A stretch of DNA of 35,054 bases from Solirubrobacterales bacterium (GCA_003138355.1 PLFX01000021.1:1-35054); one strand, 5' to 3'; counted from the first letter of the stretch, positions 1 to 7,815 are shown. Made by a program: numbers and translations. Notes: generated from the letters alone by a model not told the origin.

Positions 1-21
1 GGGGCGAGGGGCGAGGGGCGA
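1..21. repeat. Short tandem repeat (GGGGCGA)x3
   Basis: Three perfect head-to-tail copies of a 7-base unit at the window edge. The array may extend further left. It lies downstream of the hypothetical gene that ends at 50 on the minus strand. No function is evident. Confidence 0.7.
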
Positions 22-49
22 GGCGCCGGCGGCGACGCAGTACCGCGCC

Positions 50-526
50 TCAGTTCTCGGTGCCGAGCCGATCCGTGAGATAGAGCTCTGTCGCCTCGCG
101 GGCAAGCTCGGTGAGCTGCGCGCGCGAGAGGCACGGGAGGACCGTGTCGAGTACCTGGAGCTCGCTCACACCGGCGTCGAAGGCCGAAAGGCCGCGCAGG
201 CAGGCGGCTTGACGCAGCGCTTCGCGACGCCCGTCCCCGAGCGAGCGGAACGCGCCGAGCAGGAACTCGCGGCTCGGAATCGCGACTGCCACGCCGCATG
301 AGCCCCACCCCGCGACGTCGCGCAGATCCTCTGGCGCAAGGCCCGCGAGCGCCTTGCGATAGTGGTCGGCGAGCTCATGCTCCGGGATCGTGTCAACCCA
401 GGCGGTGATGACGAGCTCGACGAGCTCGCGGCGCGCTTCGCGTCCGACCGCGTCCGCGATCGCGTGGATCGCCCGCGCCGGATCGAGGATCCGAAGCGCG
501 TCCTGCTTGCCACGCCGAGACGCCAT
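50..526 (-). CDS. Hypothetical protein downstream of ligD
   Basis: A 158-residue protein of unknown function with no signal peptide or membrane segment. It is mostly helical in character and rich in Arg, Leu and Glu. The N-terminus is basic (MASRRGKQD). The body has LVELVITAW and a WGSCGVAV segment, and it ends in TDRLGTEN. I chose the ATG at 526 because the frame upstream (to a TTG at 577) adds only low-complexity Arg/Ser residues and neither start has a Shine-Dalgarno sequence. It follows ligD on the same strand with about 80 bases between them, so it may be co-transcribed with ku-ligD. I do not recognise the family, and a role in end joining would be a guess from position only. Confidence 0.6.
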   Translation of the reverse strand: MASRRGKQDALRILDPARAIHAIADAVGREARRELVELVITAWVDTIPEHELADHYRKALAGLAPEDLRDVAGWGSCGVAVAIPSREFLLGAFRSLGDGRREALRQAACLRGLSAFDAGVSELQVLDTVLPCLSRAQLTELAREATELYLTDRLGTEN

Positions 527-607
527 GACACGACTGTAGAGAGGGGTGCGGACGGGGCGCGAGAGAGCTGACAACAATGCCCCGCGAGGCCGGCGCCGCG
601 CCGAAAC

Positions 608-2962
608 CTACAGCTCCGGGAGCTTCTGGCCCCCGCTCAGCACAGGGGCAAAGAGATCGCCATCCCGCGCCACACGCTGGAGGACGTGCCGTGCCTCGAA
701 GCTGAGCGGCTTACCGTGCATCGCGCCGCTGACCTCGTCCCAGGTCACGGGTGCCGACACGGTCGGGTGCGGGCGCGCGCGCAACGAGTAGGCGCTGATC
801 GTCGTCTTGTGCTCGTCGTTCTGGCTCCAGTCGATCAGCACCTTGCCGGGGCGCAGCGCCTTCGCCTGCTTTGAGACGACGAGCTCCCCCTGGTTGTGCT
901 CGAAGAGCTGTGCGAGATGCTCGGAGAAGCGCTTGGTCTGCGCGAATGTCGCGCCGGCCAGCGGCACGTAGACCTGGATCCCCTTCGAGCCCGACGTCTT
1001 CGCGTAGGCCTTCAGACCGAGCTCGTCGAAGGTGCCCTTGAGCAGGCAGGCCACGTGGGCGCACTCCGCGATCCCGGCCGGCGGGCCCGGGTCGAGGTCG
1101 AACACCATTGCCGTCGGGTGCTCGGGGCCTGAGGTGAGGAAGAGTGGCGCGTGCAGCTCGAGCGCCGCCAGGTTCGCGAGCCAGGTGAGCGTCTCGAGAT
1201 CGTCGACAACGGTGTAGTCGATGGTTCCCTGGTGCCCGCTCTCGATCGCGAAGGTGCGAACCCAGTCGGGACGATGGCGCGGCGAGCGCTTCTCGAAGAA
1301 CGCCTTGCCTTCGACGCCGTCCGGGTAGCGCTTGACGGTCAGCGGCCGGTCGCGCAGGTGCGCCAAGAGCACGGGCGCAATCTGCTCGTAGTACTCGATC
1401 ACCTCGCGCTTGGTCGTTCCCGTCTCGGGATAGAGCACCTTGTCGAGATTCGAGAGCTTGACCTCTCGCGTCAGCGTCTCGCGCACCACCTCACGGACCT
1501 CCTTGTCGTCGCGCAGCCCCTTGTAGCTAGGTGCCCGCAACGCGCCGTCGCGAGTCCACTCGCGAAACTCGATCTCCGCGACGAGCTGCGGCTCGACGAA
1601 GGTCACGCCGCGCGGCAGCTTCAAAGGACCGCCAGGAGCAAACGGCGAATCGCTGCGCACGAGGGGGCGCAGCAGGCTGCCGAGCCGGACGAGCTCCTCG
1701 TCGCTGAACCCGGTCCCGACCTTGCCGGCGAAGCGCAGCGCTCCCCGATCCTCCGGCACGCCGACAAGCAGGGCACCGATCGCCCCGCCGCGCCTTCCCT
1801 CCCCCTTCGTGAACCCTCCGATCACGAGCTCCTGGCGCGCCGTGTTCTTGATCTTGATCCATCTGGCGTCGCGCTGCCCCGGGCGATAGCGGCTGTCGAG
1901 GCGCTTCGCGACGATCCCCTCGAGCCCCGACCGCTTGCTCGCGGCGAGCATGTCCGCGCCGCGCCCGCGCAGCGGCTCGGGCGTCATCCAATGCTCACCG
2001 TGAAGCTCGAGCGCGACAAGCGCCTCGCGACGCTCGCGGTACGGACGCTCCATCAGCGAGTGTCCGTCGAGCCACAGCAGGTCGAAGATCGCGTAGGTAA
2101 CGGGCGCGCTCGCGGCAAAGCGCTTGGCCGCGGCGGCCGACACATGCATCCGCTGAGCGAGCGCGCCGAAGCTCGGACGGCCGTACTCATCGAAGCCCAC
2201 GATCTCGCCGTCGAGCACCGCGCGGTGCGAGCCCAGCGCGCGGCCGAGCCGTGCCAGCTCCGGGTAGCGCTCGGTGATGTCGAGCAGGTTTCGCGACTCG
2301 AAGTGAAGCTGCGAGGGCTGCCAGTACGCGATCGCACGCACGCCGTCCCACTTGACCTCGTAAGACCAGCCGGCGTCATCGCGCGGCAGTACGCCGGCGC
2401 GCGCAAGCATCGGCTTCACGCGCTCGGGCATCGGCTCGGCCGCCGGATCGGTGGGCGCGTCCATGCGGTGGATCATCCAATCCTTGGTCGGGTTCTCCTT
2501 GCCGATCGCGAACAGCGCGTAGCGCCCCTGGACGCGCTCACCGTGCAGGTCGACCTCGACCTTGCGCGGCTCCCACTTCAGCACGTCGTAGGTGCCGCGG
2601 TCCCAGATCGTCATCGTCCCGGCGCCGTAGTTGCCGGCAGGGATCTCGCCGGCGAAGTCGAGGTACTCGAGCGGGTGATCCTCGGTGTGCGGCGCAATGA
2701 AGTTCTGCTTCGGCTCGGGCGGCAACCCCCGCGGGAGCGCCCACGAGGCCAAGACCCCGTCGCGCTCGAGGCGCAGGTCCCAGTGCAGGCGACGCGCCGA
2801 ATGCTCCTGGATGACGAAGCGGCTGCGGGAGCGATCCGTGGGCTCGCCCGATGCGTCGTTGCGCCCCCGGCGGCGCTGCTCGCTGGAGGGCTCAGGCGTA
2901 GCTGTGAAGTTGCGCTTGCCCCGGTAGGAGCGGAGGTGGTCGCTTTCGCGACCCTTGCTCAC
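608..2962 (-). CDS. ligD: Multidomain NHEJ DNA ligase LigD
   Basis: ATP-dependent DNA ligase D, which processes and seals Ku-bound double-strand breaks. The 784 residues contain all three activities in the order phosphoesterase-ligase-polymerase, the Pseudomonas order rather than the mycobacterial one. Residues about 45-170 are the 3'-phosphoesterase (HSARRLHWDLRL, with His54, His60 and Asp62). Residues about 180-480 are the ligase, with motif I KWDGVR (Lys204 is the expected adenylated residue), LDGEIVGFDEYG, and GLEGIVAKR followed by WIKIK. Residues about 500-784 are the primase-like polymerase, with the metal-binding pair FDLDPG (Asp622, Asp624), SGSKGIQVYVPL and IDWSQN (Asp711). The GTG start overlaps the ku stop codon as GTGA, so the two genes are translationally coupled. 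No key residue is missing. Confidence 0.97.
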   Translation of the reverse strand: MSKGRESDHLRSYRGKRNFTATPEPSSEQRRRGRNDASGEPTDRSRSRFVIQEHSARRLHWDLRLERDGVLASWALPRGLPPEPKQNFIAPHTEDHPLEYLDFAGEIPAGNYGAGTMTIWDRGTYDVLKWEPRKVEVDLHGERVQGRYALFAIGKENPTKDWMIHRMDAPTDPAAEPMPERVKPMLARAGVLPRDDAGWSYEVKWDGVRAIAYWQPSQLHFESRNLLDITERYPELARLGRALGSHRAVLDGEIVGFDEYGRPSFGALAQRMHVSAAAAKRFAASAPVTYAIFDLLWLDGHSLMERPYRERREALVALELHGEHWMTPEPLRGRGADMLAASKRSGLEGIVAKRLDSRYRPGQRDARWIKIKNTARQELVIGGFTKGEGRRGGAIGALLVGVPEDRGALRFAGKVGTGFSDEELVRLGSLLRPLVRSDSPFAPGGPLKLPRGVTFVEPQLVAEIEFREWTRDGALRAPSYKGLRDDKEVREVVRETLTREVKLSNLDKVLYPETGTTKREVIEYYEQIAPVLLAHLRDRPLTVKRYPDGVEGKAFFEKRSPRHRPDWVRTFAIESGHQGTIDYTVVDDLETLTWLANLAALELHAPLFLTSGPEHPTAMVFDLDPGPPAGIAECAHVACLLKGTFDELGLKAYAKTSGSKGIQVYVPLAGATFAQTKRFSEHLAQLFEHNQGELVVSKQAKALRPGKVLIDWSQNDEHKTTISAYSLRARPHPTVSAPVTWDEVSGAMHGKPLSFEARHVLQRVARDGDLFAPVLSGGQKLPEL

Positions 2963-3822
2963 GAGCGCTGCGCGGCCTTGGGCTTGTTCGCGGGCGCCTT
3001 GCGAGCGCGCGGCTTCGCAGCCGGCTTCGTCGCGCCGCCACGCTCCGTGGCAAGCGCGTCGACCGAGGCCTGCAAGGCTGCCATCAGGTCAGGCACGGCC
3101 TTCGGCGCCTTCGGCGGCGGTGGGAGCGAGATCTCCTCGCCCGCCACCTTGCGCTCGATCAGGTCGATCAGCTGCTCACGATACTCGTCGTGGTAGCGCT
3201 CCGGCTCGAACGGAGCGGACAGCATGCCGATCAGCTGCTGGGCCATCGCGAGCTCGCGATCGGTGACGTTGCCCTGGACGTCACCGGCGTCCTCGAGCGC
3301 GTCCGTCGAGACGACCTCGTCCGCGTACATGAGCGTCACGAGGATCAACGCGTCGCCCTGGACGCGAAGTGCGACGAGGTGCTCCTTCTGGCGCAGCACG
3401 AAGCGCCCGATCCCCACCTTGCCCGCCTCGCGCATCGCGTCGACCATCAGGCGGAACGACTTGCCGGCGCCCGTCGCGGGCGCGACGTAGTAGGAGGAGT
3501 CGAACATCAGCGGGTCGATCTCGGTCGCATCGATGAACTGCTCGACCTCGATCATCTTGGTCTTCTTCGCGCCGAGCGACTCGAGCTCGTCGTTGGTCAC
3601 GACGACGTACTGGCCGGGCGAGAACTCGTAGCCCTTGACGATCTCCTCGAAGGCGACCTCATCCCCGTCGATGCTGCAGACGCGCTTTTGCTGGATGCGC
3701 CCTTGGTCCTCAGCGTGGAGCTGGTTGAACGTGACGTTCCTGCGCTGCACGGCGTTGTAGAGCTTGACCGGCACGTTCACCAGGCCAAACGAGACAGACC
3801 CACTCCAGATCGATCGCGCCAC
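2959..3822 (-). CDS. ku: Ku homodimeric DNA end-binding protein
   Basis: Bacterial Ku, 287 residues. It forms a ring on broken DNA ends and recruits LigD for non-homologous end joining. The sequence opens with the family signature MARSIWSGSVSFGLVNVPVKL and contains KGYEFSPGQYVVV, IDPLMFDSSYY and GKVGIGRFVLRQKEHL. The last 35 residues or so are a Lys/Ala/Pro-rich tail of the kind that contacts DNA or LigD in other Ku proteins. The GTG start at 3822 is fixed by an excellent AAGGAGG about 8 bases upstream. The ATG in that leader is out of frame. It is the first gene of the ku-ligD operon and overlaps ligD by 4 bases. Confidence 0.97.
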   Translation of the reverse strand: MARSIWSGSVSFGLVNVPVKLYNAVQRRNVTFNQLHAEDQGRIQQKRVCSIDGDEVAFEEIVKGYEFSPGQYVVVTNDELESLGAKKTKMIEVEQFIDATEIDPLMFDSSYYVAPATGAGKSFRLMVDAMREAGKVGIGRFVLRQKEHLVALRVQGDALILVTLMYADEVVSTDALEDAGDVQGNVTDRELAMAQQLIGMLSAPFEPERYHDEYREQLIDLIERKVAGEEISLPPPPKAPKAVPDLMAALQASVDALATERGGATKPAAKPRARKAPANKPKAAQRS

Positions 3823-3896
3823 GAAACATCCTCCTTGCCGAGCACGTCAATCTAGCAACGCGACACTCAGCTACCCGCAAGCAACATTGCGCACGC

Positions 3897-3902
3897 TACG
3901 CT
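3897..3902 (+). promoter_or_regulatory. Candidate leaderless -10 for the TfoX-domain gene
   Basis: TACGCT ends 7 bases before the GTG at 3910 (4 bases before the alternative GTG at 3907). That distance would put the transcription start at the start codon. No Shine-Dalgarno sequence precedes the gene, and the same geometry recurs at dcd, tatA and moeA. I see no -35 element. Confidence 0.4.
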
Positions 3903-3906
3903 CCGC

Positions 3907-4233
3907 GTGGTGGCCTACGACGAAGTTCTCGCGAGCCGCATCCGCGAGCAGCTCGCCGGCGTCGATGCCGTCACCGAGAAGAAGATGTTCGGTGGCCTCG
4001 CATTTCTCGTCAACGGCACGATGGCCGTCGCCGCCTCGGGCCAGGGCGGCCTGCTGCTGCGGGTCAGCGAGGACTTCGAGGACGAGCCCCACGCCGAACC
4101 GTTCGTGATGCGCGGGAAAGCGATGGAGGGCTGGCTGCGGGTCACCGAAGAGGGCTGCGTGAGCGAGCCGGAGCTCGCCCGCTGGGTCGCCCGCGGCGTC
4201 GCCGCCGCCCAGGGACTGCCGGCGCGGCGCTGA
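3907..4233 (+). CDS. TfoX N-terminal-domain protein
   Basis: A 108-residue protein made only of the TfoX/Sxy N-terminal domain. Its core EKKMFGGLAFLVNGTMAVAA, LLLRV and RGKAMEGWLRV matches stand-alone TfoX_N proteins common in actinobacteria. Their biochemical role is not established, and the competence role of Sxy in gamma-proteobacteria should not be transferred. Two consecutive GTG codons (3907 and 3910) are possible starts. The second fits a leaderless transcript from the TACGCT element. It diverges from ku, leaving about 85 bases between the two starts, so the intergenic space probably carries both promoters. There is no sign of an operon with the downstream dcd gene. Confidence 0.85.
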   Translation: MVAYDEVLASRIREQLAGVDAVTEKKMFGGLAFLVNGTMAVAASGQGGLLLRVSEDFEDEPHAEPFVMRGKAMEGWLRVTEEGCVSEPELARWVARGVAAAQGLPARR

Positions 4234-4351
4234 AAAGGCGTGTCGCTCTGGCCGTGCTTAGACGCGGCCGCTTGCGGGACGACGCGATGCGACGGGGTCG
4301 CAGAGTGCGCAAGGTGGGCTATCTCAGACCAGGGGGCGTGCCGGCTCGCCC

Positions 4352-4357
4352 TAGACT
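4352..4357 (+). promoter_or_regulatory. Leaderless -10 hexamer for dcd
   Basis: TAGACT is followed by 7 bases and then the GTG start at 4365. There is no Shine-Dalgarno sequence. The arrangement implies transcription starting at or next to the start codon. Confidence 0.5.
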
Positions 4358-4364
4358 CCGGCCG

Positions 4365-5540
4365 GTGAGCACCCAACCCGCAGCCGACGTCGAACTCGCG
4401 GCTCGCGCGAGCAGCGCCGGTGGCGTACTCCCGTCCCAGCGCCTGCGCGAGGCGGTGCAGGCCGGCTGGGTGACCTCGGTCTATGCGATTGCCGAAAGCT
4501 CGATCCAGCCGGCGTCGATCGACTTGCGCCTGGGCCGCAAGGCGCTGCGCCTGCGCTGCTCGTTTCTGCCCGCGATCGGTTCGCCGGTCGAGGAGCGGGC
4601 GGAGGCGCTGACGATCGAGGAGGTCGACATCGACCGTGGCGGCGCGACGCTAGAGCCGGGCCGCCCCTACCTGATCCCGCTCGTGGAGGAGCTCCGCCTC
4701 CCGCAGCACGTGCGCGCGAAGGCAAACCCGAAGAGCTCGACCGGCCGGCTCGATGTCTTCACGCGCGTCCTCACCGACGGCAACAATCGCTTCGACGAGG
4801 TCGGCGCCGGCTACCACGGCAAGCTCTACCTCGAGGTCGTACCGCGCTCGTTCGCGGTCAAAGTCGAGGAGCTGCTGTCGCTCAACCAGATTCGGCTCGA
4901 GACGGCGCCGGCGCGCGTCAGCGACGCAACGATCCCGCAGATCCACGCCGAGTCCCCATTGCTCTACATGGACTCCCACGCCCTGCCGGCCGGCGACCTC
5001 GAGATCTCGGATGGCCTCTTCCTCTCGGTCGACCTCTCCGGCCCCCATAACCGCGTGGTCGGCTACCGCGCGAAGAAGAACTCGCATCGCCTCGACCTAG
5101 GGAAGATCCGCCACTACGAGTGGCGCGACTACTGGGAGCCGGTGTATCCAGAGCGGGGAGGGAGGATCGTGCTCGACCCGGAGCTCTTCTACCTCCTGCT
5201 GTCGGCGGAGGGGGTCTGCGTCCCGCCGGGGTACGCGGCCGAGATGATGGCCTACGACCCGACCGCGGGCGAGCTCCGCACGCATTACGCCGGCTTCTTC
5301 GACCCGGGCTTCGGCTACAGCTCAGACGGGCAGCGCTTCGGCTCGCGAGCAGCGCTCGAAGTGCGAGCGCGCGACGTGCCGTTCATGGTCGAGCACCGCC
5401 AGCGGATCGCAAAGCTCGCCTATCAGCGTATGGAGGCGCCCCCCGACCGTCTCTACGGCGCACAGGCGGGCTCCAATTATCAGGGTCAGCAGACGATGCT
5501 CAGCAAGCACTTCCGCGAGCAGACGGCCGCGGACTCGTGA
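4365..5540 (+). CDS. dcd: 2'-deoxycytidine 5'-triphosphate deaminase, long two-domain form
   Basis: Converts dCTP to dUTP, feeding dTMP synthesis. The protein is 391 residues, about twice the length of E. coli Dcd. It matches the long family first seen in alpha-proteobacteria, in which two dUTPase-like folds are fused. The first half holds SSIQPASIDLRLG and the phosphate-binding-type motif KSSTGRLDVFTR. The second half repeats the fold with EISDGLFLSVDLSG and HYAGFFDPGFGY. The reading frame stays open upstream to 4254, but that part is Arg-rich and lacks a ribosome site. The GTG at 4365 (VSTQPAADVEL) follows a -10 hexamer and matches where the recognisable domain begins. It is monocistronic and converges on tatA. 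Confidence 0.88.
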   Translation: MSTQPAADVELAARASSAGGVLPSQRLREAVQAGWVTSVYAIAESSIQPASIDLRLGRKALRLRCSFLPAIGSPVEERAEALTIEEVDIDRGGATLEPGRPYLIPLVEELRLPQHVRAKANPKSSTGRLDVFTRVLTDGNNRFDEVGAGYHGKLYLEVVPRSFAVKVEELLSLNQIRLETAPARVSDATIPQIHAESPLLYMDSHALPAGDLEISDGLFLSVDLSGPHNRVVGYRAKKNSHRLDLGKIRHYEWRDYWEPVYPERGGRIVLDPELFYLLLSAEGVCVPPGYAAEMMAYDPTAGELRTHYAGFFDPGFGYSSDGQRFGSRAALEVRARDVPFMVEHRQRIAKLAYQRMEAPPDRLYGAQAGSNYQGQQTMLSKHFREQTAADS

Positions 5541-5544
5541 CCAG

Positions 5545-5605
5545 CTGCGGTCCTTTGGCCGCAGTCGGACTCGCGCACGCTCGCGCCGGGTCTTGAGAGA
5601 CCCGG
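5545..5605 (+). terminator. Two stem-loops between convergent dcd and tatA
   Basis: The first hairpin is CTGCGG (5545-5550) pairing with CCGCAG (5559-5564). The second is a perfect 8-bp stem, CCGGGTCT (5586-5593), loop TGAG, AGACCCGG (5598-5605). They lie between two convergent stop codons, where a bidirectional terminator is expected. Neither is followed by a T-tract on either strand, so intrinsic termination is inferred only from position and stem strength. Confidence 0.5.
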
Positions 5606-5631
5606 TACTGCCGGCTTTCGCCCGAACCGCT

Positions 5632-5865
5632 CTACTGCTTCTCGACGGGAGCCGTCTCGACGGGTGCCGGCGCGGGCGCCGGAGCAGGCTGCTGAGTGGC
5701 AGTGCTCTGGTTGAGCGTGTCGCGCTGGTTGCCGCTGACGGCGTCCTTGAAACCGCGCATTCCCTCCCCGAGCGACTTCCCGATCTCTGGCAGCCTGCGT
5801 GCGCCGAAGACGAGCAGCAGCACGAGAAGCAGAAGCAGGATATGGACTGGGTTGTCGAGTCCCAT
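5632..5865 (-). CDS. tatA: Sec-independent protein translocase subunit TatA/E
   Basis: A 77-residue TatA-family protein, the pore-forming component of the twin-arginine translocase for folded proteins. Residues 7-21 are a run of Leu/Val forming the single N-terminal membrane segment. It is followed by the hinge FGARRLPEIGKSLGEGMRGFK, an amphipathic helix typical of the family. A Pro-Ala repeat tail ends in ETAPVEKQ. The frame continues upstream for about 190 codons, but the TatA fold and its promoter fix the ATG at 5865. A Tat substrate, the sulfatase at 17707-19476, is in this window. tatB and tatC are not. Confidence 0.95.
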   Translation of the reverse strand: MGLDNPVHILLLLLVLLLVFGARRLPEIGKSLGEGMRGFKDAVSGNQRDTLNQSTATQQPAPAPAPAPVETAPVEKQ

Positions 5866-5871
5866 GTGGCG

Positions 5872-5877
5872 AGGATA
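5872..5877 (-). promoter_or_regulatory. Leaderless -10 hexamer for tatA
   Basis: On the minus strand TATCCT is followed by exactly 6 bases and then the ATG of tatA, which places +1 on the A of the start codon. No Shine-Dalgarno sequence is present. Confidence 0.6.
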
Positions 5878-5932
5878 GCGCAGACGGGCGGTCACACCGC
5901 GCACACCTCCGTGACGGACACGTCGCGCCCGC

Positions 5933-5958
5933 GTTTGCCTGATCATGCGATCGGGTAC
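5933..5958 (+). promoter_or_regulatory. SigB/SigF-type promoter upstream of sigma gene 1
   Basis: GTTT (5933-5936), a 16-base spacer, then GGGTAC (5953-5958). This matches the known SigB/SigF group consensus of GTTT and GGGTA with a 14-17 base spacer. It points at the SigB/SigF-family gene starting at 6115, so the sigma factor probably activates its own synthesis. The predicted leader is about 150 bases. Confidence 0.65.
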
Positions 5959-5995
5959 GGAATCAGCAAGCGGATGTCGAAAGCCGGCAACCGTC

Positions 5996-6045
5996 CACCC
6001 GCCACCGGCGCGCCCTCGCCCCCTTGTCGCGCCGGGTGGCGGGTG
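5996..6045 (+). promoter_or_regulatory. Long stem-loop in the leader of sigma gene 1
   Basis: The arms 5996-6012 and 6028-6045 form 17 base pairs with a single bulged G (6034) around a 15-base loop. The sequence after the stem is ATTTGCTTT, a weak U-rich stretch on the plus strand. The hairpin lies between the SigB/SigF-type promoter and the sigma start codon, so attenuation, RNA stability control or partial termination are all possible. Confidence 0.6.
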
Positions 6046-6114
6046 ATTTGCTTTCAGAGCGCTGGCGGGAACAGGGCGCGCGAGACTTCCGAGGGGCCCC
6101 TTGTCAACCAATCG

Positions 6115-6852
6115 ATGGATTCGCGCGCTGGCGCGCCTCTCGTGACCCGCGACGTCCACGAGCCTGACGAGCTCTTCGCAGAGCTGAGGCGCACGCACGA
6201 CGCCGAGCTTCGCAGCGCGCTGATCGAGCGTCACCTCCCGCTCGCAAGGAGCCTCGCGGCCCGCTACCGCTATACGCCGCAACCATTCGAGGATCTCGTG
6301 CAGGTTGCGTCGCTCGCGCTCGTGAAAGCGGTCGACGCGTTCGACCCGGAGCGCGGAACCAGCTTCGTGGCGTTCGCGGTGCCGACGATCGTCGGCGAGC
6401 TCAAGCGAAGCATGCGCTCCAGCGCCTGGGCGCTGCACATGCCACGCTCTTTGCAGGAGCAGGTCGCCGCCGTATCCCGCGCCGAGCGCGTGCTCAGCGC
6501 CCGTGGTGGCGGCATCGCGCCGACCGTGCAGGAGCTGGCGGCGGAAGCGCAGCTGTCGGTCGAGGCGGTCCTCGAAGCGTTCGCAGCAAGGAACGCGCAG
6601 GACGCGACGCCGATCGAGTCCGTTGCCTCAGATCCAGCCGACGCCGGACATCTCGACGAGCTCGAGCAACGCCTCGCGCTCGATGACGCGATCGCAGGCC
6701 TTTCGCGCCGCGAGCAGGAGATCTTGCGGCTGCGCTTCCTCGAAGGCCTCACGCAGACAGCGATCGGTGAGCGGCTCGGTCTGGCGCAGTTTCAGGTCTC
6801 GCGCATCCTCCGCGCGAGCCTCGACGAGTTGCGTTCGCAGCTCGAGCGCTAG
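6115..6852 (+). CDS. SigB/SigF-family stress sigma factor (copy 1)
   Basis: A 245-residue RNA polymerase sigma factor of the SigB/SigF/SigG group. Region 2 holds RHLPLARSLAARYRYTPQPFEDLVQVASLALVKAVDAFDPERG and FVAFAVPTIVGELKR. Region 3 follows (QELAAEAQLSVEAVLEAF). Region 4 is LSRREQEILRLRFLEGLTQTAIGERLGLAQFQVSRIL with its helix-turn-helix. I chose the ATG at 6115. The frame is open far upstream, but that DNA contains the tatA promoter, a sigma promoter and a hairpin. Transcription probably starts from GTTT-N16-GGGTAC at 5933-5958, implying autoregulation. Its TAG stop shares bases with the stop codon of the convergent anti-sigma gene. Confidence 0.92.
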   Translation: MDSRAGAPLVTRDVHEPDELFAELRRTHDAELRSALIERHLPLARSLAARYRYTPQPFEDLVQVASLALVKAVDAFDPERGTSFVAFAVPTIVGELKRSMRSSAWALHMPRSLQEQVAAVSRAERVLSARGGGIAPTVQELAAEAQLSVEAVLEAFAARNAQDATPIESVASDPADAGHLDELEQRLALDDAIAGLSRREQEILRLRFLEGLTQTAIGERLGLAQFQVSRILRASLDELRSQLER

Positions 6853-7727
6853 GCGCCGCTCAGCGGCGCTGCCGGCTGACGCTCGTCGCGGATCGAGAGC
6901 TCGAGCAGCTCGCCACGGTCGCTGTAGTAGACCTCGGTCGAGCTTGCCAGGCGCTCGAGGAGAGGCCCAAGCTGGCCCACGCTCGAGTCGGCTATGACCG
7001 CCCGCCCGCCGCCCCGGTCGAGCATGCCAACCTCGATCGCGAGCTCGCGCCGACCGATCCCGAGACGCGAGCGCAGCACGGCGCCGCGCAGGACGGGCAC
7101 GACATGTGCCGCCAATGCATCGGCGAGCAGCTGGGCGTCCGACATGCGATCCACGGTGAAGCCCGCGCGCGCCGCGGCCGCGCAAACGAGCCGTGGCAGT
7201 ACGACCGCGCCGAGCTCGGCCGGCGACATCGCGACGGCGAGCTCATCGGGTCCGGCCGGCTCGAAGACGCCACCCCGAAGCTCGTCTCCATCGCCGTCGA
7301 TTCGCCACGGTGCGGTGAGCGCGAAGCGCAGGACGGCCTCAACCCCATGCGGCTCGCGCGGACGCAGCTCGAAGCCGTCGGCGAGCGCGTCCATGACGGC
7401 GATGCCGAGGCCATGGCCGGGACCGCGTTCTGCCATTGATTCACTCGCGGCCGCCTCCGCCGATTGGCGCGAGACGATGCCGAAACCCTGGTCGCGCACG
7501 CTCACTTCGAGCGCTCCGTGAAGCATGCGCACGGTTACCTCGAGGGGTCCCTCCTCGCCGGCGTAGGCGTGGACGACGACGTTGTTGGCGGCCTCGCTAA
7601 CAGCCGCGCGGATGTCATCGCGAGAGCGTCCCGTCTCGGCGACTTCCGCTATGGCCGCGATGAGCTCGCGCACGAGGGCAACGTTCTCCGCGCGCGCCGA
7701 AAGCGTGAGCCGCACCGTTGGTGTCAT
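6849..7727 (-). CDS. RsbW-like anti-sigma factor/serine kinase with second degenerate HATPase domain
   Basis: A 292-residue partner-switching anti-sigma factor. Residues 1-140 are a GHKL ATPase/kinase fold. They hold the N-box SEAANNVVVHAY (Glu45, Asn48, Asn49), G1 box DQGFGI (Asp79) and G2 box GPGHGLGIAVMDAL. Such proteins bind a SigB/SigF sigma factor and phosphorylate a STAS antagonist. Residues about 165-285 look like a second copy of the fold: GFTVDRMSDAQLLADALAAHVV mirrors the N-box helix, and ELLELSIRDE mirrors the last strand. The Asn residues and both glycine boxes are lost, so it should not bind ATP. The ATG at 7727 begins MTPTVRLTL. The open frame upstream is low-complexity. It lies 88 bases downstream of sigma gene 2 on the same strand, with a large hairpin between them. 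Confidence 0.88.
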   Translation of the reverse strand: MTPTVRLTLSARAENVALVRELIAAIAEVAETGRSRDDIRAAVSEAANNVVVHAYAGEEGPLEVTVRMLHGALEVSVRDQGFGIVSRQSAEAAASESMAERGPGHGLGIAVMDALADGFELRPREPHGVEAVLRFALTAPWRIDGDGDELRGGVFEPAGPDELAVAMSPAELGAVVLPRLVCAAAARAGFTVDRMSDAQLLADALAAHVVPVLRGAVLRSRLGIGRRELAIEVGMLDRGGGRAVIADSSVGQLGPLLERLASSTEVYYSDRGELLELSIRDERQPAAPLSGA

Positions 7728-7766
7728 CGCCGTCCCACGGGCCGAACCGTTCCCTCGCGCACCCTG

Positions 7767-7807
7767 CCCCCGCACGCTACTGAGTCTGCCACTCAGAAGC
7801 GCGGGGG
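7767..7807 (-). promoter_or_regulatory. Large stem-loop between sigma gene 2 and the anti-sigma gene
   Basis: On the minus strand CCCCCGC (7807-7801) pairs with GCGGGGG (7773-7767), and GCT with AGC. After a T-T mismatch, CTGAGT pairs with ACTCAG around a 5-base loop. That gives 16 base pairs in all, with a 2-base bulge. It starts 8 bases after the sigma stop codon and has no T-tract. It may reduce read-through into the anti-sigma gene or act as an mRNA processing or stability element that sets the sigma to anti-sigma ratio. Confidence 0.6.
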
Positions 7808-7815
7808 ACGCCGAC

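Noticed and set aside
1151..3196. Plus-strand open frame of 681 codons opposite ligD and ku
   Set aside because: It is antisense to two well-supported genes, has Arg/Leu/Val-rich shadow composition and no recognisable domain.
3871..3896. GGGTAG with GCGT 16 bases upstream, before ku
   Set aside because: Only half of each box matches the SigB/SigF consensus. It is too weak to claim stress control of ku-ligD.
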